From positions 310,001 to 374,000 of the forward strand of contig CBDBJQ010000006.1 in assembly GCA_965206405.1 (NCBI GenBank): a stretch of 64,000 bases of DNA, written 5' to 3'. The stretch is from CBDBJQ01 sp965206405. Its GTDB lineage: Bacteria; Pseudomonadota; Alphaproteobacteria; UBA8366. The notes under the pieces are model-generated. The model saw nothing but the letters and a program-made list of their open reading frames with translations. It did no database searches and was not told the origin of the DNA. Position 1 is the first letter of the stretch. Each line of letters begins with the position of its first letter. The position numbers and the translations under genes are program-made. Shown piece after piece: positions 51,839-61,348 of this stretch.

Positions 51839-52806
51839 ACGTCGCCCGCCGTCCCGCCTTTGGGTCCATCGCTGTGATCGGCCTCGGCCTGATAGGATCT
51901 TCGCTTGCCCGGGCGGTGAAACAGAAACGCCTCGCCGATGAGATCCGAGGCGTCGACAGGAGCGCCGCGACCCGCCGCAAGGCGCGCGCGATCGGTTTCG
52001 TCGACAGCGTGCATACCTCGCCCGCAGCGGCTGTCCGAGGCGCCGATCTCGTGGTGTTTTGCACACCGCTCGGCGCCTATGCTGAACTTGCGGCCGCGAT
52101 CGGGCCAGCGCTGAAACCAGGCGCGATCGTCTCTGATGTCGGCTCGGCGAAGCTCTCCGCGATCCGTGATATCGGCGTCAATCTTCCCGAGGGCGTTCAT
52201 TTCGTACCCGGCCATCCGGTTGCAGGCACCGAGCATTCCGGGCCCGAAGCTGGCTTCGCCGAACTCTTCGAGGAGCGCTACTGCATCCTCACCCCTCCTG
52301 CCGGCACCGACCGCGGAGCGATCGAAAAGGTCGCCGAACTGTGGCGCCGCCTCGGTAGCAGGATCGAAACCATGGACGCCGCGCATCATGACCGGGTGCT
52401 GGCGATCACCTCACATCTGCCGCACCTGATCGCCTACACCATCGTTGGCACGGCCAGCGATCTTGAGGAGCATCTACGAAAGGAGGATGCCGACAAGCAG
52501 GATATCGTTCGCACGCGCGAGGTAATCCGGTACTCGGCCGGTGGTTTCCGGGATTTCACCCGTATCGCCGGATCGGATCCTGTCATGTGGCGCGACGTCA
52601 TGCTCAACAACCAGGACGCCGTGCTCGAGATGCTCGGCCGTTTCACCGAGGATCTTGCGCGTCTCCAGCGGGCGGTACGTATGGGCGAGGCCGAGACCCT
52701 GTATGGCCTGTTCTCGCGCACCCGCGAGATTCGTCGTGGTGTCATCGAGATGGGTCAGGCGGGGCTGTTCTTCCCGGGAGAGAAAGATGGCGAGGGCAAG
52801 AAGTAA
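51835..52806 (+). CDS. tyrA: prephenate/arogenate dehydrogenase
   Basis: 323-residue NAD(P)-dependent dehydrogenase for tyrosine synthesis. Rossmann motif IAVIGLGLIGSSLARAV (about 11-27), HPVAGTEHSGPEAG and DRVLAITSHLPHLIAY are diagnostic. It begins with TTG at 51835 overlapping the hisC stop by 4 bp (TTGA). Its 3' end overlaps the MscS gene start by 20 nt. Confidence 0.93.
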   Translation: MNVARRPAFGSIAVIGLGLIGSSLARAVKQKRLADEIRGVDRSAATRRKARAIGFVDSVHTSPAAAVRGADLVVFCTPLGAYAELAAAIGPALKPGAIVSDVGSAKLSAIRDIGVNLPEGVHFVPGHPVAGTEHSGPEAGFAELFEERYCILTPPAGTDRGAIEKVAELWRRLGSRIETMDAAHHDRVLAITSHLPHLIAYTIVGTASDLEEHLRKEDADKQDIVRTREVIRYSAGGFRDFTRIAGSDPVMWRDVMLNNQDAVLEMLGRFTEDLARLQRAVRMGEAETLYGLFSRTREIRRGVIEMGQAGLFFPGEKDGEGKK

Positions 52807-55174
52807 GCGTTACAGCGGCAAATACCGCAGCAACGGGCGCCGCAGCGGGGCGATGGTATTGGCCGCCGCACTCGTCGTGGCAATGGCGGCATCGATCGCC
52901 GTGGTTTCTTCGTCTTCGGCGCAAACCGAACAGGCGTTTGCCCGCACGGTGGCGGGCTGGGATGGCACCTTCGAGGAAATTGAGCGCTATATGGTGCAGT
53001 CGGGCGTAAGCCCGACGCGGACCACAGCCATGCGTGACCGCCTGGAGAACATCCGCGCCGATGCCGAGGCGGTGCGACAGGTGGCGACGGATGAACTGGC
53101 GCGCGTCGCCGAGCTTCTCGAGGCGCTGGGCGAGCCGGTGGACGGTGTGGCGGAAGCACCCGACATCGCCGGGCGGCGGACGGCGTACCAGGTGGAGGCC
53201 GGGCTTTATCGGGCCCGCATCCAGAATGCTGCGCTCGCCATGGCGCGGGCCGGCCAGATTGACGCCAGGCTGTCCCAATCCACCCGTCTACAGCTCGCCA
53301 CGCGGATCTTCGAAAGCGGCCCACTGCCATACATGCCGGGAACGCTGGCAGCGGCGGGGGCTGACGCTAGGCGGATCGCAAGCCGTCTCGCCACCGCCTG
53401 GGTCGGCTGGCAGTCGGTCTTCGCGGCCACCGAAGGTGGGATCCTGAAAGCCGTGCTTCTCTGGGCGATCGCCCTGGCCCTTGGTCTCGCCGCCCGTCGC
53501 TTTCTGCCGCCTCTGGAGAGCGTGGTATCGAGTGTGGCGTCAGGGGCCTATCACCGACGCCTGTTGGCGGTGCTTGATCTGGTTGTGCGCCGGGGAGCGG
53601 TGCCGGTCCTGCTCCTGCTCGCCACCGGATTTGCGGTTGGACAGGGTGGCGGGCTGGCGGCGGCGACGTTTTCCGGGTTCATCAGTAGCCTGGCATTCTG
53701 CCTCGCTGCGGCAATCGTGCTCTTTCTTCTTGCCCGTGCGGCGGCGTCGGGTGGGCCCGACATGTCGATTCTGCCGGAGATCCCGGCTGATCGAACCGCC
53801 GGCATTGCCCGACTGGTAGGCTGGCTCGGGTTTCTCGCCGGTATCGACCTTTTCATCACCGGACAGTTGGGCGCGCTTGATGCCGGAGCGTCTTTTAGCG
53901 CGCTTGTCGGGGGTGCGGTGCATCTCCTCGAGGCCTTGACCCTGCTCGCCCTGGCGCGCGCCTTGTTCTGGCCCTTGACGCCGTCGGACGGGGCTCTGCG
54001 CCGCATCGTCAAATGGCTACTGGTCTGCATCGCCGGCGCGGCCGTCCTGGCTGTCCTGGCCGGCTATGCGCGCCTTGGCGAGTATCTCGCTCACCTACCC
54101 TTGTTGGCTGGCGGGACCGCCTTGGTGCTCCTTGTCCTGCGTCGCCTGGTGCACGCGATCGTGCTGTCGGCGCACTTCCCGGCTTCCACTGACACCACCG
54201 CCGACACCACCGCCAATATCATCGGGGGCGGCGCGATCCATTTCTGGCTCGGCGCCATCATCGACGTAGCGGCGGTGCTGCTGTGGATTCTGTTCATGGC
54301 CCCGTTCGTCGGCGTGGCCGGAACCGATCTGCAGAACTGGGCGGCGATCCTGTTGACCGACCTTGATCTTGGAAACATATCGATCTCGATTCTCGATATC
54401 GTCGTCGCCATCACCGTGTTCATGGCCGCGTTGGCGGTCACCCGAGCGTTGCAGAAAAGCCTGTCCGAGCGCGTTCTTCCCAGGACCCAGATCGATATCA
54501 GCATCCAGCACTCGCTGGCCACGACCTTTGGCTACATCGGGATTGTCATCTCGGGTGTTGTCGCGGTTGCCGTCCTTGGCATCGATCTGACCGGCCTCGC
54601 GGTGATCGCCGGTGCGTTCTCAGTCGGCATCGGCTTTGGGCTCCAGAACATCGTCAACAATTTCGTCTCCGGCCTGATCCTCCTGGTCCAGCGTCCAATC
54701 AAGGTCGGCGACTGGGTCATGGTTGGCGAGCACCAGGGCATCATCAAACGTATCGGCGTCCGGGCAACGGAACTTGAAACCTTCCAGCGGGCCAGCGTCA
54801 TCATCCCCAATTCCGAACTCGTTTCGGGCCGGGTGACCAACTGGACGCACGATAACCGCTACGGGCGGGTCGAGCTCGCCGTCGGTGTCGGTTATGACTC
54901 GGATCCCGCACAGGTCAAGAGCATTCTCCTGGCCTGCGCCGCCGACCACCCGGAGGTCTCCCGCAGCGACCCGGAACCATTCGTGATGTTCCAGGATTTT
55001 GCCGACAGTTGCCTGATGTTCGAGCTTCGATGCGTAACCCCGGACGTCATGCGCCGGGCGGGTATCACCAGCGAGCTCAGATACGAGATCATCCGGCGCT
55101 TTCGGGAGGCGGGCATAGAGATCCCCTTCCCGCAACGGGTTGTCCATCTCCAGGACGAGACCAGTGGTTCCTGA
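52787..55174 (+). CDS. large mechanosensitive ion channel (MscS family, DUF3772-type)
   Basis: 795-residue inner-membrane channel. A signal-like N-terminus (MVLAAALVVAMAASIAVVSS) leads to a periplasmic helical domain (about 40-200), then about ten membrane segments, and the MscS pore plus beta domain at the C-terminus (VIAGAFSVGIGFGLQNIVNN, FVSGLILLVQRPIKVGDWV, IIPNSELVSGRVTNW). Gated by membrane tension and osmotic downshift in relatives. ATG 52787 has GGGAGAG upstream. Confidence 0.9.
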   Translation: MARARSKRYSGKYRSNGRRSGAMVLAAALVVAMAASIAVVSSSSAQTEQAFARTVAGWDGTFEEIERYMVQSGVSPTRTTAMRDRLENIRADAEAVRQVATDELARVAELLEALGEPVDGVAEAPDIAGRRTAYQVEAGLYRARIQNAALAMARAGQIDARLSQSTRLQLATRIFESGPLPYMPGTLAAAGADARRIASRLATAWVGWQSVFAATEGGILKAVLLWAIALALGLAARRFLPPLESVVSSVASGAYHRRLLAVLDLVVRRGAVPVLLLLATGFAVGQGGGLAAATFSGFISSLAFCLAAAIVLFLLARAAASGGPDMSILPEIPADRTAGIARLVGWLGFLAGIDLFITGQLGALDAGASFSALVGGAVHLLEALTLLALARALFWPLTPSDGALRRIVKWLLVCIAGAAVLAVLAGYARLGEYLAHLPLLAGGTALVLLVLRRLVHAIVLSAHFPASTDTTADTTANIIGGGAIHFWLGAIIDVAAVLLWILFMAPFVGVAGTDLQNWAAILLTDLDLGNISISILDIVVAITVFMAALAVTRALQKSLSERVLPRTQIDISIQHSLATTFGYIGIVISGVVAVAVLGIDLTGLAVIAGAFSVGIGFGLQNIVNNFVSGLILLVQRPIKVGDWVMVGEHQGIIKRIGVRATELETFQRASVIIPNSELVSGRVTNWTHDNRYGRVELAVGVGYDSDPAQVKSILLACAADHPEVSRSDPEPFVMFQDFADSCLMFELRCVTPDVMRRAGITSELRYEIIRRFREAGIEIPFPQRVVHLQDETSGS

Positions 55175-55214
55175 TCGACAGCGCCCGATCAGTCCACCCC
55201 GACCAACGCCCCGA

Positions 55215-55934
55215 TCAGCGACGACGGGCTTCTTCCTCGATGCGCCGTGACGTCGTCTCGATCGAGTCCTGCAACCGGGCCATGAATTCCTTGCGCGGCA
55301 ATCCCGGAGGCACTGGCGGTAGGAACTCGATAACGATCGTTCCCGGGGTCTTGCGGAACTGGCGCCGAGGCCAGAGCACGCCGGAGTTGACGGCGACGGG
55401 GATCACGGGTGCGTCACACGCGCCATAGAGTGCGGCAACGCCGGGAAGGTAGCGCGCGGTGGTCCCGGGTGCGGTCCGCGTCCCTTCCGGGAAAATCACC
55501 ACCGGTCGCCCTTCGGCGAGCCGCTCCTGGCAGCCCTCGATAAGCTTGCGAAGCGTGGCGGCCTTGCCGCTGCGGTCGATGCCAACCATGCCTGATCGAC
55601 GTAGCAGAGGTCCGAACATCGGGATCCAGAACAGCTCCTGCTTGACCACCAGGACGGTGTCGGAGCGCAGGATGTTGAAAACCAGCGTGTCCCATGCGGA
55701 TTGGTGTTTCGAGGCGAGAATGCAGGCGCCGAGGGGCAGGTGTTCGAGACCGCGCACCTCATAGTCGAGATGCAGGATTCGGCGCGCCAGGGCGAAGGAC
55801 ATCCGGCACCAGAACGAGGAGAGTCGCGTATTCATTATGCCCGTGACCAGTGCACCGGGCAGAAAGAGGATGCACAGAAGGATGGTCCAGCCGTAGAACG
55901 CAGCAGCAAAGACGCAGGAGCGGATCAGAACCAC
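55215..55934 (-). CDS. lysophospholipid acyltransferase (PlsC-like)
   Basis: 239-residue membrane acyltransferase. The HX4D motif is in ASKHQSAWDT and the second block is VIFPEGTRTAPG; an N-terminal hydrophobic segment (about 5-30) precedes them. Likely 1-acylglycerol-3-phosphate acyltransferase. The GTG at 55934 overlaps the YdcF-like stop by 10 nt and matches where family similarity begins. Confidence 0.88.
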   Translation of the reverse strand: MVLIRSCVFAAAFYGWTILLCILFLPGALVTGIMNTRLSSFWCRMSFALARRILHLDYEVRGLEHLPLGACILASKHQSAWDTLVFNILRSDTVLVVKQELFWIPMFGPLLRRSGMVGIDRSGKAATLRKLIEGCQERLAEGRPVVIFPEGTRTAPGTTARYLPGVAALYGACDAPVIPVAVNSGVLWPRRQFRKTPGTIVIEFLPPVPPGLPRKEFMARLQDSIETTSRRIEEEARRR

Positions 55935-56608
55935 ACGGTGCTGGCCATGTTGTGCAGCCGTATGGCCGTCAGCCGCGACAAGGCGAAGGCGGCCAGGTAT
56001 TTGGTGTACTCCTCGATCAGGAGTCTCACGGTTCCGGGCCAGAGCCACCAGCGCTCCATCTTTACACTGTCAGGGAAGACCGGATAGGTGAGGATTTCGA
56101 TGCCGGGCATGGCGTTCTGGAACTCCAGAAGGCTGCGCGGCATATGGTATCCGGCGGTGACGAGAAGCAGGGATCGGGCCCTTTCCTGCATGATCCACGC
56201 TGCGGTTTCAATCGCGTTTCCGTTCGTGTCATGCGCTTCGTGTCCAAGGAAGATACAGCAATCGAGATTCTTCGGAAAGCGCTGGGACAGCTGCAGCAGG
56301 TTCCTCAGATCAACCCCCTCGTGGACGCCGGAAACGAAGATCTTGGGCGCCCGGTTCTCCCCCAGCAGGTGGAACCCGGTTTCCAGCCGGCCGGTGCCTC
56401 CGGTGAGGACGACGATGGCGTCCGCTGACGTGTCGTTGTCGACGGCTGATCGGGGGATCTGGTTGATGAAGGAATAGAACCCTCCGCCCCAGAAAATCAG
56501 GATCAGACAGACGGCGGCAAGGGCGAGGATACGCTGGCGACGGGATCGGGCGGACCGCCCCTGTATTGAGGACATAAAGGAAAGCGGAAGTAGTTGCTTG
56601 GGGTCCAT
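55925..56608 (-). CDS. YdcF-like (DUF218) membrane protein
   Basis: About 227 residues with an N-terminal membrane segment (ILALAAVCLILIFWGGGFYS) and a DUF218 domain: AIVVLTGGTGRLETGFHLL, KIFVSGVHEGVDL, ETAAWIMQERARSLLLVTAG and YHMPRSLLEF. Relatives act in cell-envelope or vancomycin-sensitivity phenotypes; the reaction is unknown. The start is uncertain: ATGs at 56632, 56611, 56608 and 56575 all lack a clear Shine-Dalgarno. Confidence 0.83.
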   Translation of the reverse strand: MDPKQLLPLSFMSSIQGRSARSRRQRILALAAVCLILIFWGGGFYSFINQIPRSAVDNDTSADAIVVLTGGTGRLETGFHLLGENRAPKIFVSGVHEGVDLRNLLQLSQRFPKNLDCCIFLGHEAHDTNGNAIETAAWIMQERARSLLLVTAGYHMPRSLLEFQNAMPGIEILTYPVFPDSVKMERWWLWPGTVRLLIEEYTKYLAAFALSRLTAIRLHNMASTVWF

Positions 56609-56785
56609 CATGCGGCAGGATGATAGCATCATGCCGGAAAATTATCCCTATTCACCTCCCCGGTTTGCCCGGCCCGGACGCACTGCGGCGCTTTTGTTTC
56701 CGTGCTATTATCGCGCCTCATCAGTGTGTTGCAGGGTCCGGGGTGTGTCGCTGGAGCCTTGGCCTGAGTGGGCCGCGACGCAATC

Positions 56786-56833
56786 GGAATATTTCCAGAA
56801 AGGAATATTTCCAGAAAGGAATATTTCCAGAAA
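56786..56833. repeat. three perfect 16-bp tandem repeats upstream of the zinc-ribbon gene
   Basis: Three identical copies of GGAATATTTCCAGAAA (56786-56801, 56802-56817, 56818-56833), ending 12 nt before the ATG at 56846. GGAATATTTCC is nearly self-complementary, so the array could bind a regulator, or multiply a weak AGAAAGGA ribosome site. Confidence 0.9.
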
Positions 56834-56845
56834 GATGGTTGGGAC

Positions 56846-57784
56846 ATGAAACTGGTTTGCCCTGGCTGCAACGCCGGCTTCACCCTTGAGGATAACTTGA
56901 TCGGCCCAGCCGGGCGGCGGGTGCGATGTAGCCGGTGCGAGCATCGCTGGCGGGCTTTTCCGGAATCCGGCCCGATCGGCGAGATAATTCTTCCGGAGGC
57001 GGCTGAAGATCCGACCACTGGAACCCCTGCTACCACGCAGGGCGTCCCGGCGGATATTCCTGTGAACGCCGCCACCTCACCGACCTCTGCGGGATCCTCT
57101 GCGGGATCCTCTTCGAGATTCTTTTCGAGGTCTTCTCCAGCGGCCATTCTTCCGGAGGAAGCGGAAAGCGGGGAAGGCGTCGACCCCGGCGAGATCTGGT
57201 TCGCTGCCTCTGATAGGGTGGGCGATGCGGGCCAGCATCAGGATCGTCGCCAAAGCCACCGTCTCGGCTGGGTCCTTGCCGCGGTCGTGGTCATCCTCGC
57301 CATTTCGCTCGGCGTGTATGCGCTGCGGAGCGACATTGCGATAAAGTTCCCGATGGTCGGGCGGGCCTATTCCTATCTCGGCATTCCCATGGACTCGCTC
57401 GATTTCGATCTCTCGGTATCGATGGAAAACGCACAGCTAATCCCCGGAACCGATGGCAAGCTCCTCGCGGTAAAGGGAATCATAGCCAACCCTTCGAGGT
57501 TCGTGCTCAATGTGCCGCGTCTCGACGTTACCGTTTTCGACGCCGACAACGCGATCGTCGCCGCCTGGACCGAAACGCTTCCCGAGCGGCGTGTGCTGCC
57601 CAACCAGAGTCTGCCGTATACGGTGCAGCGCAGCGGCATTCCCGAGCGCGGCGCGATCGTGGCTGTCTCGGCCCAAGCCTCCGGGAGGTTCGCGGAGATT
57701 GCCGCTTTGGTCACAGGCGTTCGGAATGCTGTCGTCTCTGGCGCGTCCCGGCTGGCCGAAATTTTCGGACGCTTCGCGGAATAG
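56846..57784 (+). CDS. MJ0042-type zinc-ribbon membrane protein (DUF3426-like)
   Basis: 312 residues. The N-terminal zinc ribbon (KLVCPGCNAGFTLEDNLIG...VRCSRCEHRW, C5/C8 and C28/C31) is followed by a Ser/Thr/Pro-rich linker with its own 12-bp repeat (SAGSSAGSSS), a membrane segment (VLAAVVVILAISLGVYAL, about 137-155) and a beta-rich extracytoplasmic domain resembling DUF3426. Function unknown; common in alphaproteobacteria. ATG 56846 starts the zinc motif. Confidence 0.83.
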   Translation: MKLVCPGCNAGFTLEDNLIGPAGRRVRCSRCEHRWRAFPESGPIGEIILPEAAEDPTTGTPATTQGVPADIPVNAATSPTSAGSSAGSSSRFFSRSSPAAILPEEAESGEGVDPGEIWFAASDRVGDAGQHQDRRQSHRLGWVLAAVVVILAISLGVYALRSDIAIKFPMVGRAYSYLGIPMDSLDFDLSVSMENAQLIPGTDGKLLAVKGIIANPSRFVLNVPRLDVTVFDADNAIVAAWTETLPERRVLPNQSLPYTVQRSGIPERGAIVAVSAQASGRFAEIAALVTGVRNAVVSGASRLAEIFGRFAE

Positions 57785-57806
57785 AAACGTTAGAATCTCG
57801 CTGCGA

Positions 57807-59093
57807 TTAGCGGGATTCCGGCACCGCCGGTGTGCTCTGCCAGGAGGCGAGGGATTCCGGTTCCATCATCTCGGCGAAATCCCGCCGACGCCGAATGATC
57901 GCCACATCGGCGCCCCGGACCAGCACCTCCGGCGCCACCGGCCGGGCGTTGTAGGAGGAGGCCATGACGGCGCCGTACGCTCCGGCGTTGTCGATAATCA
58001 CCAGATCTCCCGGCGCTAGCGGCGGCATCGGCCGCTCCTGGGCGAAGGTATCCCCGGATTCGCAGATCGGGCCGACGATGTCGACCGGATTCTGCGGCGC
58101 ATCCGCCGCCGGCTCGACGACCGGCCGGATGTCGTGCCAGGCGTCGTACAGGGCAGGCCGGACCAAATCGTTCATCGCCGCATCGAGAATCACGAAGCGG
58201 TGGCCACCCTCCTCCTTGGTGTAGACCACCCGCGAGACCAGGATGCCGGCGTTGCCGACGAGCGCGCGTCCCGGCTCCAGCAGGATGCGGCAGCCGAGCG
58301 ACCCGATCGTTTCGCGGACCAGGGCCGCATAGTCGCTGACCGCCGGCGGCGTTTCCGATCCGTATGTGATGCCGAGGCCGCCGCCGACATCAACCCGGCG
58401 GATGTCGCAGCCTGCTTCCCGCAGCTCGCCGACCAGCCCGGCAAGGGTTTCGAAGGCGCGACGGAAGGGTGTGAGGGATGTCAGCTGGGAGCCGATGTGC
58501 ATGGCGACGGAAACCGGGCGGATTCCGGGCAGGGAGGCGGCATGCCGGAAAATGTCGCCGGCGTTGGCAAGATCGATACCGAACTTGTCGCCCCTGCGAC
58601 CGGTCGAGATCTTGTCGTGCGTTTCGGCGTCGACACCGGGATTGACCCGTATCGCCACCTCGATCTCGCTTCCGGCATCCGCGGCCACAGCCGAAAGCAC
58701 CTCGAGTTCCTGGAGTGATTCGACATTGACCTGGAGAATCCCTGTGGCCAGCGCCCGTTCGAGCTCCGTGCGGGTCTTGCCAACGCCGGAGAACACGATC
58801 CGGTCGGGCGGGACGCCGGCGGCCAGTGCCCACTCGAGCTCGCCCGCAGACACGATGTCGGCGCCTCCGCCCAGCTCGGCGAAGGCCCTCACGATTGCGA
58901 TGTTACCGTTGGCCTTGAGCGCATAGCAGATCAGCGCGTCGTCACCGGCGAAGGCGTCTCTCCAGGCGCGCCAGTTCGCGGTGAGGATAGCCTCGGAATA
59001 GCAGTAGAATGGGGTGCCGATTCTCTCGGCGAGTTCGGTGAGGGATGTCTCCTCGACCCTGAATTGTCCGTCCCGATAGGCGAAGGCGCTCAT
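57807..59093 (-). CDS. lysA: diaminopimelate decarboxylase
   Basis: 428-residue PLP enzyme making lysine from meso-DAP. PLP Lys in YALKAN (about 51-56), MHIGSQLT, GGGLGITY and PICESGDTFA are present. ATG 59093 overlaps lptM by 4 bp (ATGA). Final step of the pathway whose dapD-dapE genes lie at 20-22 kb. Confidence 0.95.
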   Translation of the reverse strand: MSAFAYRDGQFRVEETSLTELAERIGTPFYCYSEAILTANWRAWRDAFAGDDALICYALKANGNIAIVRAFAELGGGADIVSAGELEWALAAGVPPDRIVFSGVGKTRTELERALATGILQVNVESLQELEVLSAVAADAGSEIEVAIRVNPGVDAETHDKISTGRRGDKFGIDLANAGDIFRHAASLPGIRPVSVAMHIGSQLTSLTPFRRAFETLAGLVGELREAGCDIRRVDVGGGLGITYGSETPPAVSDYAALVRETIGSLGCRILLEPGRALVGNAGILVSRVVYTKEEGGHRFVILDAAMNDLVRPALYDAWHDIRPVVEPAADAPQNPVDIVGPICESGDTFAQERPMPPLAPGDLVIIDNAGAYGAVMASSYNARPVAPEVLVRGADVAIIRRRRDFAEMMEPESLASWQSTPAVPESR

Positions 59094-59260
59094 TTTTCGT
59101 ACGGCATGCCGTCTATGCCGGGCGTGCGGTCCGGGCCGAGGTCGGGATAGCTGCGCGGATAGAGATCCTCGCCCGGCGCGCGCAGTCCCCCCTTCTTGCC
59201 GCAAGCGGCGAGAGGTGCGGACAGCAGCGCCAGCGCTGCGACAACGAGCAGGAATCTCAT
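59090..59260 (-). CDS. lptM: LptM-like small lipoprotein
   Basis: 56-residue lipoprotein. Signal peptide MRFLLVVAALALLSAPLAAC with lipobox LAAC (C20), followed by GKKGGLRAPGED, the LptM/YifL pattern. LptM binds the LptD/LptE lipopolysaccharide translocon in E. coli. The lptM-lysA order is widely conserved in proteobacteria. Confidence 0.88.
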   Translation of the reverse strand: MRFLLVVAALALLSAPLAACGKKGGLRAPGEDLYPRSYPDLGPDRTPGIDGMPYEK

Positions 59261-59283
59261 CGTGGGAACTTCATGCGAGAACC

Positions 59284-60669
59284 TCATTGCAAAAACCTTT
59301 CCCGGGCCGCCTGCACGGCTGCGCGGACGTTTTCGGGCGCGGTTCCGCCCAGGCTGGTGCGGCTCGCCACCGAAGCTTCCGGGGAGAGAACGGTGAAGAT
59401 TTCGGCGGTGATCCCGGCCTCGACCGCCTGCATCGCCTCGAGCGGCAGCTCGTCGAGCCGGCATTCCACCTCCTCGGCCTTGGCGACGATGACGCCGGTC
59501 ACGTGGTGGGCCTGGCGGAACGGTATGTCGAGCGTGCGCACGAGCCAGTCGGCGAGGTCGGTTGCCGTCGGATGACCGTGGTCGAGTGCACGCCGCATCG
59601 CTTCCGGATCCGGCGTCATGTCGGCAACCATCCCGGCCATCGCCATGGTGCCAAGTGCGAGATTGTCGGCGGCGTCGAAAACTGGCTCCTTATCTTCCTG
59701 GAGATCCTTGGCATACGTCAGGGGAAGCCCCTTCATGACGGCGGCAAGGGTGACGAAAGCGCCCAGAATCCGGCCGGACTTGGCCCGGATCAGCTCGGCA
59801 GCGTCGGGGTTGCGCTTTTGCGGCATCATCGACGATCCGGTCGAGAAGGCGTCGGACAGCCGTATGAAGGCAAAGGAGGGCGAACTCCAGAGAACGATTT
59901 CCTCGGCGAGCCGCGAGAGATGAAGCGCTGCGATGCCGGCTGCGGCAAGAAATTCGAGCGCGAAGTCGCGCGCCGACACTGCATCCATGGAGTTGGCCAT
60001 CGGTCTGTCGAAACCGAGTTCGACGGCGGTTGCGTCCCGGTCCACGGGGAAGGCCGTGCCGGCCAGCGCCCCGGCGCCGAGCGGGCTTTCATTGAGTCGC
60101 CGCCGGCAGTCCGCAAGACGTCCCCGGTCCCGCCCTGCCATCTCGACATAGGCTAGCAGGTGGTGCCCGAAGGTGACGGGCTGGGCCGTCTGGAGATGGG
60201 TGTAGCCGGGCATGACTGTGGCCGCGTGCGCTTCGGCCTGGTCGAGCAGTGCTGCCTGCAGGGCCCGGAGCTGTTCGTCGATGGCGTCGATCGCATCCCG
60301 GAGCCAGAGCCGGAGGTCGGTTGCGACCTGGTCGTTCCGGCTGCGCGCGGTGTGCAGCCGTCCGGCAGCATCGCCTGCGTGTTCGGCCAGCGCCGCCTCG
60401 ATATTCATGTGGATGTCCTCGAGGGCGGCAGAGAACGCACAGGTGCCGTTGTCGATGTCCTTGGCCACCGCGTCGAGTCCGGCGAGAATCATCTCGCTGT
60501 CGGCAGCGCTGATGATGCCCTGCGCCACCAGCATCCGGCAGTGCGCCTTGGATCCCGCAATATCCTGGGCGTGCAGGCGCTGGTCGACCTCGATCGAGGC
60601 GTTGATGTTCGTCATCGCCTCTTCCGGGCCCGTGGCAAACCGCCCGCCCCACATGCTATTCTTGGTCAT
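59284..60669 (-). CDS. argH: argininosuccinate lyase
   Basis: 461-residue fumarase-superfamily enzyme, final step of arginine synthesis. The signature GSSMMPQKRNPD with the catalytic Ser loop, TARSRNDQVATDLRLW and MPGYTHLQTAQP are intact. ATG 60669 gives the standard SMWGGRFATGP opening. Heads argH-lptM-lysA; only 21 bp separate it from the divergent TlpA gene. Confidence 0.95.
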   Translation of the reverse strand: MTKNSMWGGRFATGPEEAMTNINASIEVDQRLHAQDIAGSKAHCRMLVAQGIISAADSEMILAGLDAVAKDIDNGTCAFSAALEDIHMNIEAALAEHAGDAAGRLHTARSRNDQVATDLRLWLRDAIDAIDEQLRALQAALLDQAEAHAATVMPGYTHLQTAQPVTFGHHLLAYVEMAGRDRGRLADCRRRLNESPLGAGALAGTAFPVDRDATAVELGFDRPMANSMDAVSARDFALEFLAAAGIAALHLSRLAEEIVLWSSPSFAFIRLSDAFSTGSSMMPQKRNPDAAELIRAKSGRILGAFVTLAAVMKGLPLTYAKDLQEDKEPVFDAADNLALGTMAMAGMVADMTPDPEAMRRALDHGHPTATDLADWLVRTLDIPFRQAHHVTGVIVAKAEEVECRLDELPLEAMQAVEAGITAEIFTVLSPEASVASRTSLGGTAPENVRAAVQAARERFLQ

Positions 60670-60690
60670 GGCATTCACAGGTTGCGGGCA

Positions 60691-61266
60691 ATGAGTGGGC
60701 GCTGGGTTTGGGTTTTCTGGTCTGTCGGCGTTGTCGCACTTGGCGCCGCCGTGGCGTGCATCGCGGTGTTTGCGTTCGATCGGGGTTTCGACGCCCCGCC
60801 CCGCGATGGCTGGATGGCGCAATTTACCGTCAATGAGATGCCCCTGCCAATGCCTCCGGCGGCGCTTTTCGATGCAGCGGGCCGCGCGGTGAACCTCGGC
60901 GACTTTGAGGGACGGGTAGTTCTCGTCAATTTCTGGGCTACCTGGTGCGCGCCGTGCCTGCGTGAAATGCCATCGCTTGCTGCGCTGCAGGCGCGTTTCG
61001 CGGCAGAGAAATTCACTGTGCTTGCCGTCAGTATCGACAAGGGCGGCCCTGAAAAGACGGGTCCGTTCCTCGAGCGGCTCGACATCCGCAATCTCGAGGT
61101 TGTTTTCGATCGGGATGCGGCGGCGATGCGGGCGCTGGAATTGCGATCCCTGCCAACAAGCATCCTGCTCGACCGGAGCGGCCGGCGGGTGGGGCGCATC
61201 GCGGCGCCGGCGGAATGGGATTCCCCTGAGGCCGTCGCCCTGATCCGCCACTATCTTGAGCGCTGA
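60691..61266 (+). CDS. TlpA-family thiol-disulfide oxidoreductase
   Basis: 191-residue membrane-anchored thioredoxin-like protein. N-terminal anchor (about 8-28), then a thioredoxin fold with active site WCAPC (85-89; C86, C89) and cis-Pro region LRSLPTSILLDRSG. Acts in the periplasm, usually as a reductant for cytochrome c or cuproprotein maturation. Divergent TlpA/argH is frequent in alphaproteobacteria. Confidence 0.92.
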   Translation: MSGRWVWVFWSVGVVALGAAVACIAVFAFDRGFDAPPRDGWMAQFTVNEMPLPMPPAALFDAAGRAVNLGDFEGRVVLVNFWATWCAPCLREMPSLAALQARFAAEKFTVLAVSIDKGGPEKTGPFLERLDIRNLEVVFDRDAAAMRALELRSLPTSILLDRSGRRVGRIAAPAEWDSPEAVALIRHYLER

Positions 61267-61283
61267 CCTGAGTACTGATCCCC

Positions 61284-61348
61284 GGATCAGCATGCCGGAT
61301 CAGCATGCCGGACCAGCGTGTTCGATCAGCGTGTTGGATCAGCGTGTC
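61284..61348. repeat. five 13-bp tandem repeats over the stop of the 3-hydroxyacyl-CoA dehydrogenase gene
   Basis: Units at 61284, 61297, 61310, 61323 and 61336, consensus GGATCAGCRTGYY. Each holds TCA or its variant CCA; the last unit contains the real stop (61339-61341). Because 13 is not a multiple of 3, the copies cover all frames with stops. Confidence 0.85.

Noticed and set aside
61284..61348. Iteron-type replication origin
   Set aside because: 13-bp repeats lie over a gene end without rep gene, DnaA boxes or AT-rich unwinding region.
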